Part shown: positions 35,151 through 46,859 of the stretch, piece by piece | How the letters are laid out: each line of letters begins with the position of its first letter | Position numbering within the stretch: the first letter of the stretch is position 1 | Source of the DNA: Mallotus nudiflorus | Lineage: Eukaryota > Streptophyta > Magnoliopsida > Malpighiales > Euphorbiaceae | Length of the DNA: 64,000 nt | Assembly: GCA_947683625.1 (NCBI GenBank) | Contig: CANTUR010000003.1 | Location: 248,001-312,000, forward strand | Direction: 5' to 3' | Translations under genes and position numbers: made by a program | The notes under the pieces: generated by a model | Told to the model about the DNA's origin: nothing | Database searches by the model: none | What the model saw: the letters and a program-made list of their open reading frames with translations, nothing else

Positions 35151-35700
35151 CTCCAACCAAAAGTATATATATTTTTCAATATTATTCATATAGGATATAA
35201 TCAAAATGATATATTATCTAAATATTATAAGTATCTGAAACTCAAAATAATATCTGAAAATTAAGAATAATATCTCAAAATTAAAAATAGTATCTCAAAC
35301 CCATAAATGCAATACACTTTCTGAATATTATATGTATGTGAAACTTCAAAATTGAATCTGATACTAAAATAGTATATTATCCAAATTTTTTCAAATATTT
35401 TCCTCCCATCAAAAGTATATTTTCTGAATATTATTCATATCTAAAAATCAAAACAGTATTTGAAAATTTAAACAGTATCTGAAAATTAAAAACAATATAT
35501 GAAAATTAAAAACAGTATCTCAAACTCATAAGATACAGTATACTATCTAAATTTTATATGTATGTAAAACTTCAAAATCGTATTAGATACTAAACAATAT
35601 ATTATATGAGTATTATTCAAATATTTCTCTCCAACCAAAAATATATTTTCTAAATATTATTTGTATATGAAACTCAAAACAATATTTGAAGATCACTCAA
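35151..35700 (+). repeat. About 240-bp tandem repeat, 2.4 copies
   Basis: Units begin CTCCAACCAAAAGTATAT (35,151), CTCCCATCAAAAGTATAT (about 35,402) and CTCCAACCAAAAATATAT (about 35,631). Each contains nested AACAGTATCTGAAAATTAAA sub-repeats. Confidence 0.85.
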
Positions 35701-36540
35701 AACAATATATGAATATGATAATTTGAGTAAGTATTTATTATTAGAAGAACTATCAAAGAAATAATTGGCTTTGAGTAATAAATTTCAAATATAATTGTAT
35801 TCAATTGATTAAAATAAAAATATTTGATATATGCATATCAATTAATTTGAATCTAAGTGCCCATTTTTTTCAAATGCATGAAACTATAAATTTTTATTTA
35901 TTTTTTCTATTTTATTATTTGTATATTTTAGTTTTTTTTCCTTGTATAAAAAGAATAAAATAATATAAGCCTAATATATATATAAATGTACAAATTTATA
36001 TTTCAAAATATTTTTCTAAGACATCTGAAACTGTAATTATTTATTAAAACTAATATGAGTTATATAATTTAAATATGTTAATTATAATCTATGAAATGGA
36101 GCACACTTATATATATATATATATAAAAAGAGAGAAAATTAAAAAATAAATATAAGGATAATAGAGAATTAAAAAATAAGGAAAAATAAAAATAAATAAA
36201 AAAGAAAGAAAATAAAAATTAAAAAAAGGAAAATAGAAAATAAGATAAAATTAAATTAAAAAAAGAGGAGTGAAAACTAAAAAGAAAAAATAAATAAAGA
36301 AAAAATAAAAAGGAAAAATAAATATAATGCAAAAATGGAAAAAAAAAAAAAGAAAAAAGAAAAAAAAGAAAAAAGGAAAAATAAAAATAAAAATAAAAAT
36401 AAAAAGAACACGATAAAAAAATAACTAATCCAAACAAAAAAAAATTTAAACAAAAGAAAAAAGTGGGAACAAAGGAAAAATGGGCAAAATTGAAAAAGAA
36501 AAAAAAGGGTATAATTGAAAATAGAAAGGATAAATATGTA
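35701..36540. other. MULE-1 A-rich terminal region
   Basis: AT-rich sequence. From 36,120 to 36,540 the plus strand is almost entirely A with interspersed AAAATA and AAAGAA. Mutator-like elements often have such subterminal regions. No gene. Confidence 0.5.
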
Positions 36541-36591
36541 ATTAATGAAAAAGATATGACATTTTGATGTAAACCAACCACAAAAGTGTCC

Positions 36592-36754
36592 TTATTTTGT
36601 AATTTTAAGTCTAAAAATGAGCCTAAATCTATCAATTATGAAAAAACTTTTAAATTATTGGGCCTAATTATATATCTTTTAATTTTAAAGTGAGCATAAG
36701 TCTACAAATTATTAAAAAGGTTTTAATTAGTGGGCTATGTCTAGTTAATTTATT
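36592..36754 (-). repeat. TAT-3 5' LTR, central piece
   Basis: Matches the TAT-2 LTR at about 39,780-39,900 (TCTAAAAATGAGCCTAAATC, then AAGTCTACAAATTAT). It ends with the MULE-2 target duplication TAATTTATT. Confidence 0.8.
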
Positions 36755-36839
36755 GGGAATTTTCATAAATACCTTAAAACAAAAACAAAACAACAAAAAT
36801 ACCCCAAGTTTTTTAAATTTACGTATGTGCCCCTTTTGC

Positions 36840-38560
36840 AAATTTTGATTACGCGCCTACCACACCTTCTCCATTAGCTTAAAACACGCTTCTTCAGTTG
36901 CAATACCTCTCTTTCAGCTCAAAAATAATTCCCTCACCCTTCTCCCTTGCCTGCAATCACTCCACATCATATCAAAACTAATTTCTTCTCAAAAAAAAAA
37001 CAAATCAAATCCATTCTTTTCTTCAAAAAAATGTAGATATCATTTTACAAAAATCCAAAAAAGAACCTTCATTAATTTCTTATAAAACTAAGTTTAACTT
37101 TGCCTCCATCACATCAACCACCATGATTAATCTCTTGTTAAAATTAAAATAACAAAAACAAACATCACTATGATTTTAAAAAAAGAATAAAAAAAACAAG
37201 ATTTTAACAACCAAGAAAAGAAGAAGAAATTCAACAAGAATAAAAAAATCAAAGGTAAGCATTCTTATTCAGATTCGTCATTTTATACAATCATTGAATG
37301 TATGCAAACCAAGATTTCTTCTTAAATCAATCTATTCAAAAAGTATTAAACCCAAATCTAATATTAAACCCACCCATATCTTCATTTTCTTTAATTTTTT
37401 TTTATCAATTAATTAATATACAAGATGGATGAAAAATACTAGATGAAAATGACAGTACACAACAATTGTTAGCTCTGATGAAAACACCTTTTTATTGTAT
37501 AAAAAGATAAAAAAGTATTATTTGATCATATAGTAGGCCTAAGTGGGAAAAAAAATTGGATTTGGTGACCACACATATTTAAGTGGTCTTTTATGGCCCA
37601 GTAATGTTGTTTTAATTAAAATAAATGGTGCATCATTGGTTTTATTAACGCATACATAGATGTTTATGTGCATGTTATTAATTTTAATTTGGTGTCATGC
37701 AGTTTATGTATTGGCTTTTGTAGTTTGCCTACTAATTTTAAGTTGAGTGTACTAGAAGTTCAGGGCAAACAGGTGATGCCTTGTTTAAGTATGAGCTCAA
37801 TGGGAGATTCAAACATGTGAAAGGAATCAATGAGTCTATTCTTTCTACATGAAGAATGTGAATAAAAAATTTGAGTAATTTAATCCATAAATCTTCTCTA
37901 ATTAAGTTCTCAAGTTAGATTTAAGTTCTTTTGGCATCATTGGTCTACATTTTCTTGTAAAATCATTCAGTTCTATTCAAACTTTGGACTACTATAAGTG
38001 CAACTAATGAATTCTACATACATATTTTCTTAGTTTTTTTCAAAAGATTGTTTCATTTAATTTAGCAAAATGTGTAGCTTCTAGACTTGGCCTAATGCTT
38101 ATGGTAGAGTATATGTTGATATGTTGTACAACTTTATCTTAATCTTTCTTATTTTTTGATGATGTGTAGGTGACTAGTGTACATATGTTGTTGTATTTGG
38201 TTATTTTATTTTTATTTTGTCCTTAGTCATTTATTCTTATCACTTTATGCATAAACATGTTAAACTTCCTCCCGTAACTAATTTATAATTGTTGTCTATT
38301 TTAATTTAACATGATCAATTCATGTGTGGATTTGACCAATTGCCTCTTATATATTATGCAATAAATACATAATATTATAAGACAGAAACAAAAATCTCAT
38401 ATACATTTTTCAAAACTAAAAATAATTAATATAAAAAAAAAATGAATTGAAAACCAAAAAATAACCAAAAGGATAAAAAAATGAATCATAAACTAAAAGG
38501 ATACAAAAAAAATAAATCAAAAGTTGAAAATAAAAAATAAATCCAATATAAATTAATATA
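36840..38560. other. MULE-2 left interior
   Basis: A pyrimidine- then A-rich plus-strand stretch ending in AATCAAAGGTAAGC (about 37,247-37,260) looks like an untranslated first exon with a splice donor. A short plus-strand frame near 37,780 (FKYELNGRFKHVKGINESIL) is unrecognised. No transposase motif found on either strand. Confidence 0.4.
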
Positions 38561-38574
38561 ATAAAAAAAGAACA

Positions 38575-38700
38575 CACCAAATTAGAATCTTTCAACACTT
38601 CATCACCATCAATACCATCTTTAACAGAATTATTTTTAATATTGGAATTAAAACTAAAATCCATAGACAATTTCTTATCACCTTTAAAACAAAAACATAA
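38575..38700 (-). pseudogene. Diverged exon-like unit next to the 202-bp array
   Basis: On the minus strand, acceptor-like TTTTAAAG precedes a frame with SMDFSFNSNIKNNSVKDGI, then DGDEVLKDSNL and donor-like GTGTGTTC. It parallels the array unit (FSASSSDLGD...NELKD) in length and end motif, so it is probably an older member of the series. Confidence 0.4.
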
Positions 38701-38760
38701 AACAAAGTATCAGAAACCAAACATAAACTAAAATGATACAAAAATAATAAAATAAAACAT

Positions 38761-39274
38761 ACCCCAACAGAATCCTTTAACTCAACACCACCACCAGTAG
38801 TTTCAACAAACTCTAAATCATAAGCACCCTTTACACATCCAACAACATCTCTTAAATTAGAACTAGAAGCATTAAAAGTATATCCACCTTTCTATGCACT
38901 TTTAAAACAAGATCAGAAACTAAAAGTAAAGAAAAAAAACAACAAAATTAAATACATGCTACCTAATAAAAAAAATCCTTTAACTCATTACCACCACCAA
39001 CAGTTTCAACAAACTCTAAATTATAAGCACCCTTTTTATATCCAGTAACATCTCCTAAATTAGAACTAGAAATCACCAAAAGCATATCCACCATTCCTGT
39101 ATTTTTAAAACAAGATAAAAAAACTAAAAGTAAACTAAAAAGCAACAAAATTAAATACATGCTACCTAATAAAAAAATCCTTTAACTCATTACCACAACC
39201 AACAGTTTCAACAAACTCTAAATCATAAGCTTTTCACAACCAGTAACATCTCATAAATCAAAACTAAAAGCACC
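38761..39274 (-). repeat. 202-bp exon-like tandem array, left part (3 units)
   Basis: Unit anchors TCCTTTAACTC at 38,773, 38,976 and 39,178 (spacing 203 and 202). Read on the minus strand each unit has an intron-like AT-rich stretch ending TTTTAAAAGTGCAG or similar, then about 40 codons with SSS.LGDV, KGAYD.EFVET and GGG.ELKD. The first unit ends in donor-like GGGTATG. No stop falls inside the shared frame in either complete left unit. TAT-2 cuts the third unit. Protein family not recognised. Confidence 0.75.
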
Positions 39275-41345
39275 TGTAGATGACAGGGTTTAGCGCACGA
39301 TAAAGATTTTAGCAACCGTGACATTGTTTGAGCTCGGGGCTCTAGAGAACACACTAACCACTGTCACAAAGACATGGCGTGGAGATGAGGAGTCACCACC
39401 CAGGGTAATAACTGGGACAAATCGAAAAAGTGGTACTCAATTCCCTAAATGAAAGCTAGCACCACAACCAAGAGATTCTGGGTACAGAATACCAACTTCT
39501 TTCAATCTCGTGTTCATTTAGAATTACTTTATAAATTACTAAATTATCCTCTATGTACATGCAATTTCATATAAACCCTTATTCTAGCAATTAACTCCAA
39601 GGCAAACCAATCATGAAAATACAAGTAAATAATGCATTCAATCAAACATATAATCCCTAAGTTAGTCAAATATACAAGGATTTTAATTAAGTGAACTAAA
39701 TCTACATGTTTTAATAAATGAGCTTAAAGAATAATTCCTTTTAATTTTAATTAAATGAACTTAAGTCTATTTATTTTAATTCTAAAAAATGGGTCTAAAT
39801 CTACAAATTATGAAGGTATTTTCTACATGTTTTAATACTAAGGTGAGCTTAAATCTACAAATTATGAAAAAGGCTTAAATTAAATGGGTTAAGTCTAAAT
39901 TAATTAAATTAAATTAAGTGTGTCTATGTCTAATTTACTAAATGGGCTTAACTTATGTCTAACCTAAAATCTAATTAATTATGGGCCTAAATATATATTT
40001 TAATTAATTAAACCTAATTAATTATTAGGTGAGATGGGCTAAAAAATAATTCTCCAAATAATAATAAATTAAAGCTTAACATGGGCTTAAGGCCCCAAAA
40101 TACATAAAAATAATAAACAAGCCCAAAAATAACTATAACATGCCAAAATAAATAAATAAAAGACCAAACAAATAATTAAATTAATCTCTTCTAAAAAATC
40201 CTAATTTTTATTAACGTGTAACCTAAATTAATCTACTTCCACCGTTAATTTTAATTAATTACCTAATTAAAATCATAATTTTACTAACCAATTAATCAAA
40301 ATAAACAAATAATCACACATAATTCCACTATTCCCACTATTGGGGCTATTATAATAATCTATTAAAAATAATAATAATAATAATTAATACAATCCCAAAA
40401 ACAAATAAATAAAATAAAGCAATAAAATAAAATAATAAAAAAAACCTAGAAACTATATCTCTACAAGGTGTTATACATGGCATCTCATGGACCTCTTATG
40501 GATTTGATTCTCCAAATATAATCATCATGTGTTTTCCTCCATAATCACCAAAAAAATAAAAATTATGATTAGTGAATAAATTATAATAATAACTCAAATA
40601 ATAGAAATAATCAATAAAATCAAAAAGAAATAAATAAATAAAATAGAATAAGAAGATGATGATGATGCTTATGAGTGATGGGATGCTCCTCAAATTTGTA
40701 AAATCACTGTTCTTAATAGGTTTTCGAATATTATTCTTCAAAAATTCTCTAAAGATCCTTGATCAAGCAATTAAGCAAAAGAAATTTTGTAAAGAATAAG
40801 ATTTTTTTCTCTCTTTTTCTTTTCTTCCATTTTTTATTTTTACTCTTCCTCTTCTGCCTTCTCTCCTTTTCTTTTTTTTTTCCTCTTTTTTTTCAGAGTC
40901 AAAGCACTCCTATATATAGGGATATATCTTGAAACCCTAATTATAAATTGATTCCTAAAAGACTTCTATTTCCTTAAAAACATTATCAAAATAATTTTAG
41001 GAGAATTTCATGACTCAATTTATCTAGAAAATTTGAGATTTATCCTGAAAATTCAAGAATTTTCGGAAGGAGTCTAATTTTGATCAAAATTAGGGTAATT
41101 TCAATCACCTTTTTTTTTTACTTTTAATTATATAAAGGTCCTTAAAAGAATATAAGTTTTGCAATTAGATCCCTAAAAAGCATTGCGATTTAGTTTATAA
41201 AAACCTTAAATCCTTTCTTCAAAAAAAATGCAATTAGACCCTTGAAGTTTCAAAGTTCAAATATTGAAGACCTATTCATGACATTTTTATCATTAGAGTC
41301 TTCTGTCACATTCATAACTCATCATGCCAAAATTGGGTGTCTACA
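39275..41345 (-). repeat. TAT-2 3' LTR
   Basis: Minus-strand ends are TGTAGACACCCAATTTTGG (at 41,345) and CCTGTCATCTACA (at 39,275). It is 2,071 bp and similar to 54,117-56,243 at roughly nine bases in ten in the stretches I compared. Confidence 0.93.
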
Positions 41346-41362
41346 GTTGCCCCCCTTTGTCG
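41346..41362 (-). other. TAT-2 polypurine tract
   Basis: Minus strand CGACAAAGGGGGGCAAC directly precedes the LTR start TGTAGACACC. It equals the TAT-1 tract. Confidence 0.88.
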
Positions 41363-41464
41363 CTATTTACTTAACAAATTGTGGCAAAGTAAACTAGCAC
41401 CTAATTTCTTAATTGAAAGTTAGGATACTTACCTGTGCTTCATGAAGCTCTTGCTTATGAGCTT

Positions 41465-41945
41465 GCTATACTCAGACGTACAACATTGATTTGAAATGAC
41501 ATATCATACTCGGTCGTATCGTCTTGGGTGAAAGGAACTCATTGTACTCGGTCATACATTGCTGACTATACTCGAACGTATAGTCTTAATTGAAAAGGAA
41601 CATCACACTCAATCGTTTGATGCTGATTATACTCAGTCATATAATCTTGATTAAAGATACATTGCACTCGATCATACAATGCTGACTACACTTGGTCGTA
41701 TAGTCTATTTTAAAAAAGAAACATCACACTCGGTCGTACGATGTCGATTATACTCGGTCATATAATCTTAGTTGAAAATACATTATACTCAGTCATACAA
41801 TGCCGACTACACTCGATCATATAGTATATTTTTGAAAAGAAACATCACACTCGGTCGTATGATGCTAATTATACTCAGTCGTATAATCTTAATTGAAAAT
41901 ATATTGTACTCGGTCATACAATGCTAACTACACTCGATCATATAA
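41465..41945 (-). repeat. Hairpin array of TAT-2
   Basis: About 14 short inverted repeats of the form stem-GACCGA-stem (plus strand loop TCGGTC). Stem types include ACTATAC/GTATAGT, GATTATAT/GTATAATC, ACATTGTAC/GTACAATGT and ACATCGTAC/GTGTGATGT, with G-T pairs tolerated. The stems alternate in a regular order. Position relative to the polypurine tract is the same as in TAT-1. Confidence 0.85.
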
Positions 41946-41952
41946 TTTGATT

Positions 41953-42035
41953 ATGCTGCAATCCACACTTGCTCTCAATTAGCTGTAACCCTTTTGTTGC
42001 TCACTGATGATACTGCAATCCACTCATTAATTGCT
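41953..42035 (-). repeat. One to two 58-bp units of the TAT-1 array type
   Basis: GCAATCCACACTTGCTCTC...AATTAGCTGTAACCCTTT and a second partial unit are the inverse of the 22,482-23,150 repeats. The array is short here. Confidence 0.7.
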
Positions 42036-42256
42036 TTTGATAATGTTGATTTAGTGCAAAACCAAAGTTAGAGGACTAAAGTAGATATTTATCCTTTTAA
42101 TATATCACTTTCTTCCTTTTTGCGATTCATTATCCCATTCTTCCTATCCTTCTTCATTTTCATTTTTCTCTTCTTTTTCATTTTCTCTTGATTTTCAAAT
42201 TTTCCTTTATCAATTATTCTTTCATCTGAAGTCTGATTTTAAATCCATCTGATCTT

Positions 42257-44467
42257 ATGTCTCACTTACAATGCAAACTACGTAAGAACAGTTCCAGACA
42301 GTCAGATCTCATCACTTCACATTTGCATTTTCCTCAAAATGATTTAGGACTACGTGAAGGTGAAGATGTGCTTCCTTTGACTCATTTACACCTTCATAGA
42401 TGCTTTCAAGTTAGAAATGAGGTAAATTTCATGTCTGTGTCTTCAATTCTGCAATAAACATATTTATTTTAGCATGTAAAATTAATATGTTCATGTATGC
42501 AATTATAGAATATTTGTTAGACTAATTAAATATAATTTATGAAAAATTGACAATTCAAAACCGAAAATTTCAAAAAAATATATGTTCATAGTTACTAAAT
42601 TTCTCATTGAAATTCTAAATTTCTCATCAGGATTCTAAATTCCATATTGGAATTCTCAGATTTCCAATCAGATTTCTTAGATTTCCAATCAAAAATTTGG
42701 AAATCCGATCGAAATTTTAGATTTTTGATCGAAAATCCAATTTTCTAATTTTTTTAAATAAAAAATAAAAAAAATAAAAAATTTAGGAAAAAAATAATCC
42801 TATAATTTTCTTAATTTTTCAGAAACCACTGAAATTCTTAGGTTGCTTTCATTTGGCTTGAGAACTATTCCATGACTTTTCTGGAGAGGTAGTATAGCAT
42901 ATATGGGCATCTGGCTTTCGATGTTTCATTGCTGCTTTATCGACTACTCGAGGTAAGTCAAACCACTACTCGCCTTTTGCTCTTATCAAGAGGTGGATGG
43001 ACACCACTCATACTTTTCACACATGAGTGGGTGAGCTGACTATTTCCTCGATGAGCTTCTCTACTATTACTGGGATTGCCTTCGGAGGTGCCCCAGTCCC
43101 TTTTAATATTCATTACTGCACTCTTTCAAAGGATGCTAGGAGTCACTATATTCACGACTTGCTCGAGTTTATTTTGGCATGGAAGAATCGAAAGAACGTG
43201 CTTCTTTCTTCTCTCATTCAGGGTTTCAGGAGACTAACTACCACTATAACTCACTAGATTCTTCAGAAGATGAGATGCTTCTTATTGATATTACTTGGCA
43301 CTATACTCTTTTGCGAGACTAGTCATGAGTTAGCATCTCTCTTCTTAGTCCCCTTTAAGATCTTGCTATGGTCACTACTTTAGATTGGGAATATATGGCA
43401 CTTGCTTATCTATACTACAGATTGGATACTATTTACAAAGGCGCTGTGACGATGTGCGATTTCTAGTATGTCTTACACGTATATCTCCTATCTTTTTCAA
43501 CTTTGCTTATTTTCACATTTTCCTCCTTATTCATCTCTTCTTTTTCAGATCTGGGGCATTGAGATTGGAGTGATATAAGGCTTTAGCGCCATTAGCTCTT
43601 ATAGGAGTCTTCCACTAATGTAGAGGTAGGGTTCCTCTTATCTTGCTAGTATTATGCATGACTTGCAGACTTATCGATATCAGTTGAACTCCTTAGAGTG
43701 GGACCTGGTAAGGCAAATTTGATCTTTAGTATTTCATTAATTATAAAAGTTCAATAAACTTAAATAAATAAGTTTGCAGGTTCGATCATATTGGCTGGCT
43801 AGTGCTGAAGACATTCAGCGATATGATTTTATGACAACAGTTGTAAGGCTTGAGACTATAAGAGTTCTATTTCCTGGTTATGGCTGTTGAGTGTTGTATC
43901 TTAGTGAGCGTGTTTATCATTAGTATATGGGACCTTCCGGGTCACATGTTCCTTCTTCTATTCCCTCCTCGATGTTGCAGAGTAGCAGCATGACAGGTCC
44001 CGAGCTCAGAGCAGGTCTTGAGGGATATGAGGCTTCAACTCTACTCGAGCATTTAGGTTATTATCATGATTACATTCAAGAGAATCTCCTAGAGTAGGTT
44101 CCTACAGACCCAATGTAGGCTTTCTATCACTACTTTATTTCATCTCTTTTATCCCTTTATATGATGTTCAATTCTTACATAGATTGAAGGAGTCCCTGAT
44201 GCTGCCATGGGGGCGATTGAGGATGATACCGAGGAGACTGAGCAAGAGGTTGAGCCTGCTCCTCATAGTAAGGTTGCTCATGGTGACACTTCCTCGAGTA
44301 CTATTTTAGGCGATGTTCCCCCTTTTGATAAGTTTATGTATTATTGGGCTCCCATGGTACAGACTCCTATTGTGCAGCATATGTACTTTGATGCAACTCA
44401 GATTCCTAGTTTCTCACCTCCTGATGCTTCACATGTGATTTTGATTTGCATTTCCAACCCTGCTTAA
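42257..44467 (+). pseudogene. Plant mobile domain (MAIN-like) gene on the opposite strand of TAT-2
   Basis: A multi-exon gene antisense to gag-pol. A possible first exon is 42,257-42,421 (donor GAG|GTAAAT). The main frame (about 42,836-43,257) reads FRCFIAALSTTR, FALIKRWMDTTHTFHT and VGELTISSMSFSTITGIAFGG, the classical mobile-domain core. Next come RCFLLILLGTILFCETSHELAS (core words, 43,272-43,340), an exon after TTTTTCAG at 43,550, YWLASAEDIQRYD (43,789), LSERVYHQYMGPS and an acidic tail ending at 44,467 (MGAIEDDTEETEQE...). In-frame stops at about 42,872, 42,914, 43,024 and 43,255 kill it. Mobile-domain proteins (MAIN, MAIL1) act in silencing in plants and are known from transposons. Confidence 0.72.
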
Positions 44468-45218
44468 ACTAGCACTTATTGCTGAATTAGTAAACTTCAT
44501 TTTACAAGTCCCTAAGACACGGGTAGAGCATCTATACAGTCTCGCCTCTTCCCAATGATTATTTACTATACAGATTACAAATACTTAGAGGGTTAGTATT
44601 TTTAGCAAATATGCAAATGTATGCATGTTATGTATGATATGCATGATTCTAACTATTCTAAATGCAATAGAGTTATACAGGGGATCTTGAGCCTGAGAAC
44701 GAGAGGCTTCGATGACAGCTTGCTGGTCTTGACTTTGATAGTCATGATGTTAGGACTTCTATGCTCCTAGATCAAAGTGACGATCCATCTAGAGGATGGA
44801 GCCCTTGGCTCAATACTGGAGTTCAGGATGACTGATTTTCTTTAGGACTTGTTATTAACATGACTGTACTTTGGATGCTTGAGGATTGTTTCCTTTTATG
44901 AGTGAATTTCGAACATTTATTTTGGACCAAACCCTTTTTTTCACCGGAAATGCTGAAAATTCGATTAGAATCCTAGATTTCCAATCGGAATTTCCTATTT
45001 TCTATTGGATTTCTAGCATTCTAATCAAATTTCTAGAATTCCAATCAGGAATTTGTCCTTTATCCTGCATATTTTCCTATTTCAACACGAATTCAATCCT
45101 CTCTATCTTCTGAAAGCCCAACCAGGAAAATCCTAATCCTACTCTACATCATCTTTTGAAGCTATTTAAGAGTCACATATGAGTCTATTGTGCATCCCTC
45201 TCTTTATTTCTCTTTATC
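44468..45218. other. Spacer between the two opposite-strand genes
   Basis: Contains GACTTTGATAGTCATGATG..., possibly a last exon of the mobile-domain gene (about 44,690-44,840). A cluster of GATTTCCAATC/GGAATTC-type short repeats at 44,950-45,060 also occurs at 42,600-42,730 and in the 5' LTR (55,930-55,990). The sequence before 45,219 may be the promoter and 5' UTR of the next gene. Confidence 0.45.
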
Positions 45219-46350
45219 ATGACACAAGCAACTCTTAGCCTAATGAAGAAATTTCTTAAGACCATGAATGGAGATGATTGGAACAGAGTGCTACCTTTCA
45301 ATGCTAAATCCCTGAATTCCCTTCAACACCTAAAAATAGATAATAATTTCTTACATGTTGTTGCTAAATTTTGGGATGCTAAGGATAATGTATTTAGATT
45401 CCATGGACAAGAGTTATGTCCCTTAATTGAGGAATTTGTTGCTATTCTTGGATGTTCATTAGATTTAACCGTTGTAATTGCTCTCCTTGATCTTGTAATG
45501 GAATTTCCCAATAGACTAGTAACATTTTTCGATATGCCCCCAGGTGTCATCTACATGTATGCACATAATGCTAGTACTATTAGTCTTCCTTTTCTAATTA
45601 CCTCTTACGAAGCTAAGGACAAGAACAATGTTGCTTGGATCAAAACTATCATCTTCTACTTGTATGCTCCATTTTTGCTAGTGTCTTCTCATAGAGATGC
45701 TGATGTAAGAATTATCAGTATCTTAGAACAAGTAGAAATTGGAGCTAATCATTTTCATGTCATCCTTGCTAAAACTATCATTAGGTTAGATAATTTCAAG
45801 GTTCAGAATCATCTCTCAAGCAGTTTTCTTCTCCTTCAGGTATGTAACCTTTTTTTTTATCTAAGTTGCATTTTTTTTAGATTTGGTTATAGGAGAAGTT
45901 GAGTCTGATTAATGCTCCCCCCAATGCCTTAATTTCTCAACCTCATCATTTACAGTCTCGTCCTTTGAAGATAAAGGACAAGCATGCTATAAATCAATGG
46001 ATTGATTGGATGAAAGGCCTTATTGATACTGAGATTACTTGGATTTGTCCTTGGTGGAGATTGAAATCCATGACCATTAACCTGTATAATTACTGTGTTC
46101 CTATTCCTTGGTTGCACTTTTCAACCTTTCTTTCTCCCTCATGCCTTTGTCGTCAGTATGGTCGCCCTCAATTCATTGTGGCTGTTATAACTAACTTTGA
46201 AGGCTTCCCTCTGAGATAAGATTTTCTGGACAAATTAAAGAACTTATGGCCCCACAGATCTTTAGAGCGACATATGCACCCGAATGCTGACATGACATCT
46301 GATGATGACTACAAAGCTTGGGTTGTCATGCAATCTACAAGATTACCATA
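45219..46350 (+). pseudogene. DUF7745/mobile-domain-like gene on the opposite strand of TAT-2
   Basis: The long open frame from 45,219 (227 codons) contains VVAKFWDAKDNVFRFHGQEL, CPLIEEFVAILGCS, DMPPGVIYMY, SLPFLITSYEAKDKNNVAWI and ISILEQVEIGANHF. A GTATGT donor at 45,840 and TTTTTTTTAG at 45,871-45,880 would give a 41-bp intron, short for a plant. The frame then continues IWL.EKLSLINAPPNA, WIDWMKGL, TWICPWWRLKS, RQYGRPQFIVAVITNFEGFP and ends near 46,350. In-frame stops at 45,890 and 46,217 suggest decay, although the first exon is intact. The FWD...F.F...LCPxxEEF pattern is that of plant transposon-associated DUF7745 or aminotransferase-like mobile-domain proteins. Function unknown. Confidence 0.6.
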
Positions 46351-46599
46351 ATTTACTAACTACAAAGGACTCGAGTGTTATTAGACGAGTCATAAAAGAG
46401 AAAACAGAAACAACAATAGTGGTCTCATAAGTCTGATTTCTTATATTTTATTTTTCCTTCAAGCCTTCATGCTTTATAATAAAGATAGAATATGCAACAT
46501 TTGACAGAAATATTATTTCAATTTATTTCATTAATTAGGGAAAAAATGTCTACATTTAATACAGCATATGACATAACTCCTATTATCAACTAGTCCTTT

Positions 46600-46815
46600 T
46601 AGATTTTCTAACTGAACATTTTTCCTTACTTTTGTTTCCCTAATTTTTGCCTGATCAGCCCTTTACGAGTTTTCTAACCAATGGGATCACTTCTTTTTTT
46701 TATTCCCTTACTTTTGTCGGCTAGCCCTTTGCGGGTTTTCTGAATAGTGGGAATGTCCAATCTTTTGCATGACTAGCCTTTTCAGGTTTTCTATCCAGCG
46801 GACTTTTTTTTAAAG
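46600..46815 (-). repeat. About 65-bp tandem repeat, 3-4 copies
   Basis: Units share CTAGCCCTTT.CGGGTTTTCT followed by a variable AGTGGGA-like end and a TTTTTTCC spacer. They lie between the end of integrase and the opposite-strand genes. Confidence 0.75.
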
Positions 46816-46859
46816 GTAGTATTTTTTGAGACGATCCAAACTAATTGGCTCAGTGAACT

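Larger units (their letters stand above)
33440..36591. mobile_element. MULE-1, a probable gene-fragment-carrying Mutator-like element
   Basis: The insertion interrupts the TAT-3 LTR. The left end is GGCTTTTTACATAAATGCCC. The right end, read inward, contains TTTACATCAAAATGTC, a partial inverted match. Flanks TTATTTTAG (33,431-33,439) and TTATTTTGT (36,592-36,600) match at 7 of 9, as expected for a decayed 9-bp Mutator duplication. No transposase is seen. It carries fragments resembling NB-ARC and ABCB genes, consistent with a Pack-MULE. The termini are less certain than for MULE-2. Confidence 0.55.

Noticed and set aside
36219..36635. 138-codon minus-strand frame rich in Phe/Leu/Ser
   Set aside because: It is the complement of an A-rich low-complexity tract; the apparent membrane protein is a composition artefact.
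45840..45880. Confident intron in the DUF7745-like gene
   Set aside because: GT-AG borders and frame continuity fit, but 41 bp is below the usual minimum for plant introns, so I report it only as possible.
42257..46350. Host genes accidentally flanked by repeats
   Set aside because: They lie between TAT-2 integrase and its polypurine tract, and a related ruin occupies the same place in TAT-1, so they belong to the element.
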